A stretch of 64,000 nucleotides of DNA, taken from NCBI RefSeq assembly GCF_021018805.1, contig NC_086247.1, positions 145,161,378 through 145,225,377 on the forward strand, read 5' to 3'. The position numbers and the translations under genes are program-made. The DNA comes from Prinia subflava. Taxonomy: Eukaryota; Chordata; Aves; Passeriformes; Cisticolidae. The notes below the pieces were generated by a model that saw only the letters and a program-made list of their open reading frames with translations, was not told the DNA's origin and did not search any database. Below, one piece after another: positions 61,380 through 64,000 of this stretch (position 1 is its first letter; each line of letters opens with the position of its first letter).

Positions 61380-61900
61380 TGGAAGTGACGGCCAACGAGA
61401 TACCATCGAGGAGAGGCTGGAGCTGTCAGAGAGCTACCCTGGCTTTATTTACCATCTTTGCTAATTTTCTGGAAAAGGAAGGAGAAATGCACAGCGTTTA
61501 CTTCATTTGATTTTCAAGACAAGAGGCAAGACTCTCACCTGCTCCTGAGAGACCCCTAATACCAAAGCACTGCTATCCCAGTGTCAGCAGGGAGATGGAT
61601 TGCTCCGAGGCTGCGCAGGGGACTGTTTGGGAAAACGCCCGATGGTGGAGGTGGTGGCAGCAGTACAAAAGAATATGTAGCAATTATCTGCCTGGCGAGG
61701 GGGCTGTACAGGAGCAATCCAGCTCTTGACGTAAGCAAAATGCAGTAAAGCAGATAAATAAATCTCTGTGTGTTGAGGGGGATGTTTTCAATAAACCTGC
61801 AGGGATTTTTGCTCCAAATTATTTTAAGTATCTGTGCTATTTCCATGGGGAATTTCTTATCTCCTCCTTCCGTTGTGAGGGCGTTCATTCACCTTGCAGG
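61380..61900. other. Unique tract retaining CpGs, candidate conserved element
   Basis: About ten CpGs remain in 500 bases where the surroundings have very few, in non-repetitive sequence with long AT-rich arms (e.g. 'gctccaaattattttaagtatc'). No coding frame is convincing. It is compatible with a regulatory element under constraint. Confidence 0.3.
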
Positions 61901-64000
61901 CATATGAGTGAAGAGAAAGAGGTGAGACAGCATTCATTACTTGGATGTTGAGGTTTCACATCACAAAGAGGGGGAAGAGTAGCAAGAGGAGTGTTTGAGT
62001 GGGCAGCCCAAAGGAGGAGCAGAGGCAGAGAAAAAGAATGGTGATGATTAGGCAGCGATCTCACAAAGTATGTTAAAGCCAGAAGGAAAAGGACTCTTTT
62101 CTTCCTGCCTTTTAGATGAAGGCAGGCCTGGCTCTCTTGTGTCCAGCATGACTTACTGCTAAAAACAGAGCAGCACTGTTTAAATAAGAGAGGGAATAAC
62201 TTCAAGACAGGGAAAATAGAATAGATGGTAGATGACAAAGAGACACAAATAACCCTTCATGCTGGAGGAAGGGATAATACCCTCCATAGGACAACAGGCC
62301 TAGGGGATAGAGATTGCTTTGGTCTCCTGTAGCTAGAGGAAAGAGGAGGAAAAAGTAAGCAAGCATTGATAGATTTCTCCTACACTGCATCTGAACTTTC
62401 TCATTCAGAAGACGGTTCTTAGCAGGCTGCTCAAGAGGCAGATCACCTTATCACTCCCCTGACTTCTTGATCATTTCTGCTGTATTGCGTAGGTGGTGCT
62501 ATTGTCAGATGCTGAAAAGAAGAGACTGAGAAAGGCTAGCAAAACAAAAACAAATTATTAGTAATCGCTTCAAAAATTCAGCAAGTTACTCTAGAAAATA
62601 GGTCTGCACTTAAGTCCTGGTTTTAGCAAATGAGGTGTACTATTGCCTTTTCTCAATTTTGTCTTATTTTCCTAAAGGTGTTTTTAATAGTTATTTTTCC
62701 TGCACTACAAACTAGGGAATAATATCCCCCTATGGAGAGGAGTTCTACCATTTAGTCATAATGTGCAGAGGGAAGTCTGTTGTTGCTGAAGGTCAATCTA
62801 CTTGCAAAACCTTGAATGTTGAAACTGGGAGGCAGAGGATGTTCCCAATAACCTGAGTCTCATCCTCAGGCTGTAAAGGTAGAGCAACAGCTGAAGTGAG
62901 CCGGTGCTGTTTCACGGAAATCTGGTTGTTCCCACACCAGCCCTGAAAGCTGGAAATGATGGGATTTCAAGCAATGCCACTCTGTATGTTTTGATCAGAC
63001 ATGTGGATTAGTAGGTGCTGTTGGAGCACAAATAATTAATAAATATGACCACGAGTGTGTCCAGCAACTGCTTCACCAAAGAATCTCAATCGCCAGTATC
63101 CAACAGCCTTTTAAACAAATCTTTCTACACTGCTGTTATAAAGTGAAACTGGCCCTTGATTCTTTAAAAGTTTTTTTCCTCAGCTCTGAGTGGTGTAAAT
63201 GCAATATGATTTCATTTGACTTTAGACATGTCATACTGACCAGAGCAGGCTGCTCTGTATCACTGAGATGCCAACATTTGGCTAGCAGAAGTGGAAACAC
63301 AGCAAGTAACAATCCAGCAGAGGCGGGCTGATGGAACTATTTTATTCTGTTCTGTGCTGTGACCCATGTTGAAATAGAAAAATATATTGGATTGCTGGTC
63401 TCTCCTTGTGACCCGAAAGAAGGGAAAGTTGTCAAGACACAGTCACGACCCCAGGTCAAGAATTACTGACATGATGGTCTAATGAAAGTTTTATCTTTCC
63501 CTATGGCAATCAGGTCATGCTGGGAAACTTCCACCTCTCTTGTCATAAGAGATTCAAGAGTCAGAATCCAATCCTATCCCTATTCAAGGGCAGAGATGCC
63601 ACTGGCATCAATAGGAGCAGCGCTGGTATGAAATAGTTGAAATGTCAAGTGTGTATTTGCAGAAACTGATTCTGCTGAAGACTATGCAGATATAATTATG
63701 CTGCACTTTTCCCCATTGCTCTCCTTTTATATTATGTACGGCAAAGTGCCCACAGAGGACACAGATGCACTCTATTAGATGTAGAGTGAGTATTGTTAAA
63801 AACATCCTCTCTAAAACCAGCTAGATATTTACTCCTTTGTAACCTCATCAACTGTGACACGATGTAATTACAGATTGTTCAAGAGTCTTTTCTGCCCACT
63901 CAGTGCCAGACTGAAAAACAACTAAAGAAAACAAAAAAAGTGAAACAGACAACTGAGCATGTGCCCTCCACCATGTTCCCAGGAGGCTCAGTAACCAAGT
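61901..64000. other. Intergenic, no gene seen
   Basis: AT-rich unique DNA to the window end, with no exon, RNA gene or named repeat that I can support. Confidence 0.5.

Noticed and set aside
17881..64000. Search for exons of DNAJB6, the expected convergent neighbour of PTPRN2
   Set aside because: No J-domain or C-terminal DNAJB6-like coding sequence was recognised on the minus strand; the gene probably lies beyond the window.

Overview
The window looks like bird nuclear DNA, most likely from a songbird or near relative. The evidence is CR1 LINE pieces with the avian-type 3' tail, one very fresh endogenous retrovirus, and two exons that translate to the C-terminus of a vertebrate receptor-type phosphatase. 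There is no sign of prokaryotic organisation. Nearly all of the short open frames are chance or repeat-derived.

Left part (1-17.9 kb): the 3' end of PTPRN2 (phogrin/IA-2beta) on the + strand. The window opens inside an intron. A 74-nt penultimate coding exon lies at 8546-8619. A 4.6-kb intron follows, then the last coding exon at 13230-13301. A long 3' UTR probably runs to a polyadenylation signal at 17857. Both exons have proper splice sites, compatible phases and family-typical protein. Together they encode the last 47 residues of the tyrosine-phosphatase-like domain.

Middle (17.9-43.2 kb): gene-poor DNA downstream of PTPRN2. It holds an old L3/CR1-like LINE relic (~19.5-20.3 kb), a 1.65-kb decayed CR1 with recognisable reverse transcriptase (28.3-29.9 kb), an older CR1 piece (36.2-36.8 kb) and a short CR1 tail (39.2 kb). 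A MIR-like SINE relic lies in the PTPRN2 intron at 2.7 kb.

43.2-49.1 kb is the most notable part. A 5,782-bp endogenous retrovirus lies on the - strand, inserted into an older CR1. Its two 645-bp LTRs appear identical by eye, with no length difference. It begins and ends TG...CA and is flanked by a perfect 5-bp duplication, GAGCC. It has a primer-binding-site candidate and a leader that can fold. One uninterrupted 761-codon frame joins a gag-position N-terminus with a coiled coil to shrunken reverse transcriptase/connection segments and a Cys-containing tail that may be envelope. Broken envelope-like frames and an extremely AT-rich, internally repeated segment follow. It looks like a recently moved, non-autonomous element whose fused reading frame is still open.

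Right part (49.1-64 kb): I see no confident gene. Several AT-rich unique tracts (53.4-55.1 kb, 58.8-58.9 kb) and CpG-retaining tracts (59.04-59.10 kb, 61.4-61.9 kb) look like candidate conserved non-coding elements or unannotated exons. This needs alignment to other genomes, which I could not do.
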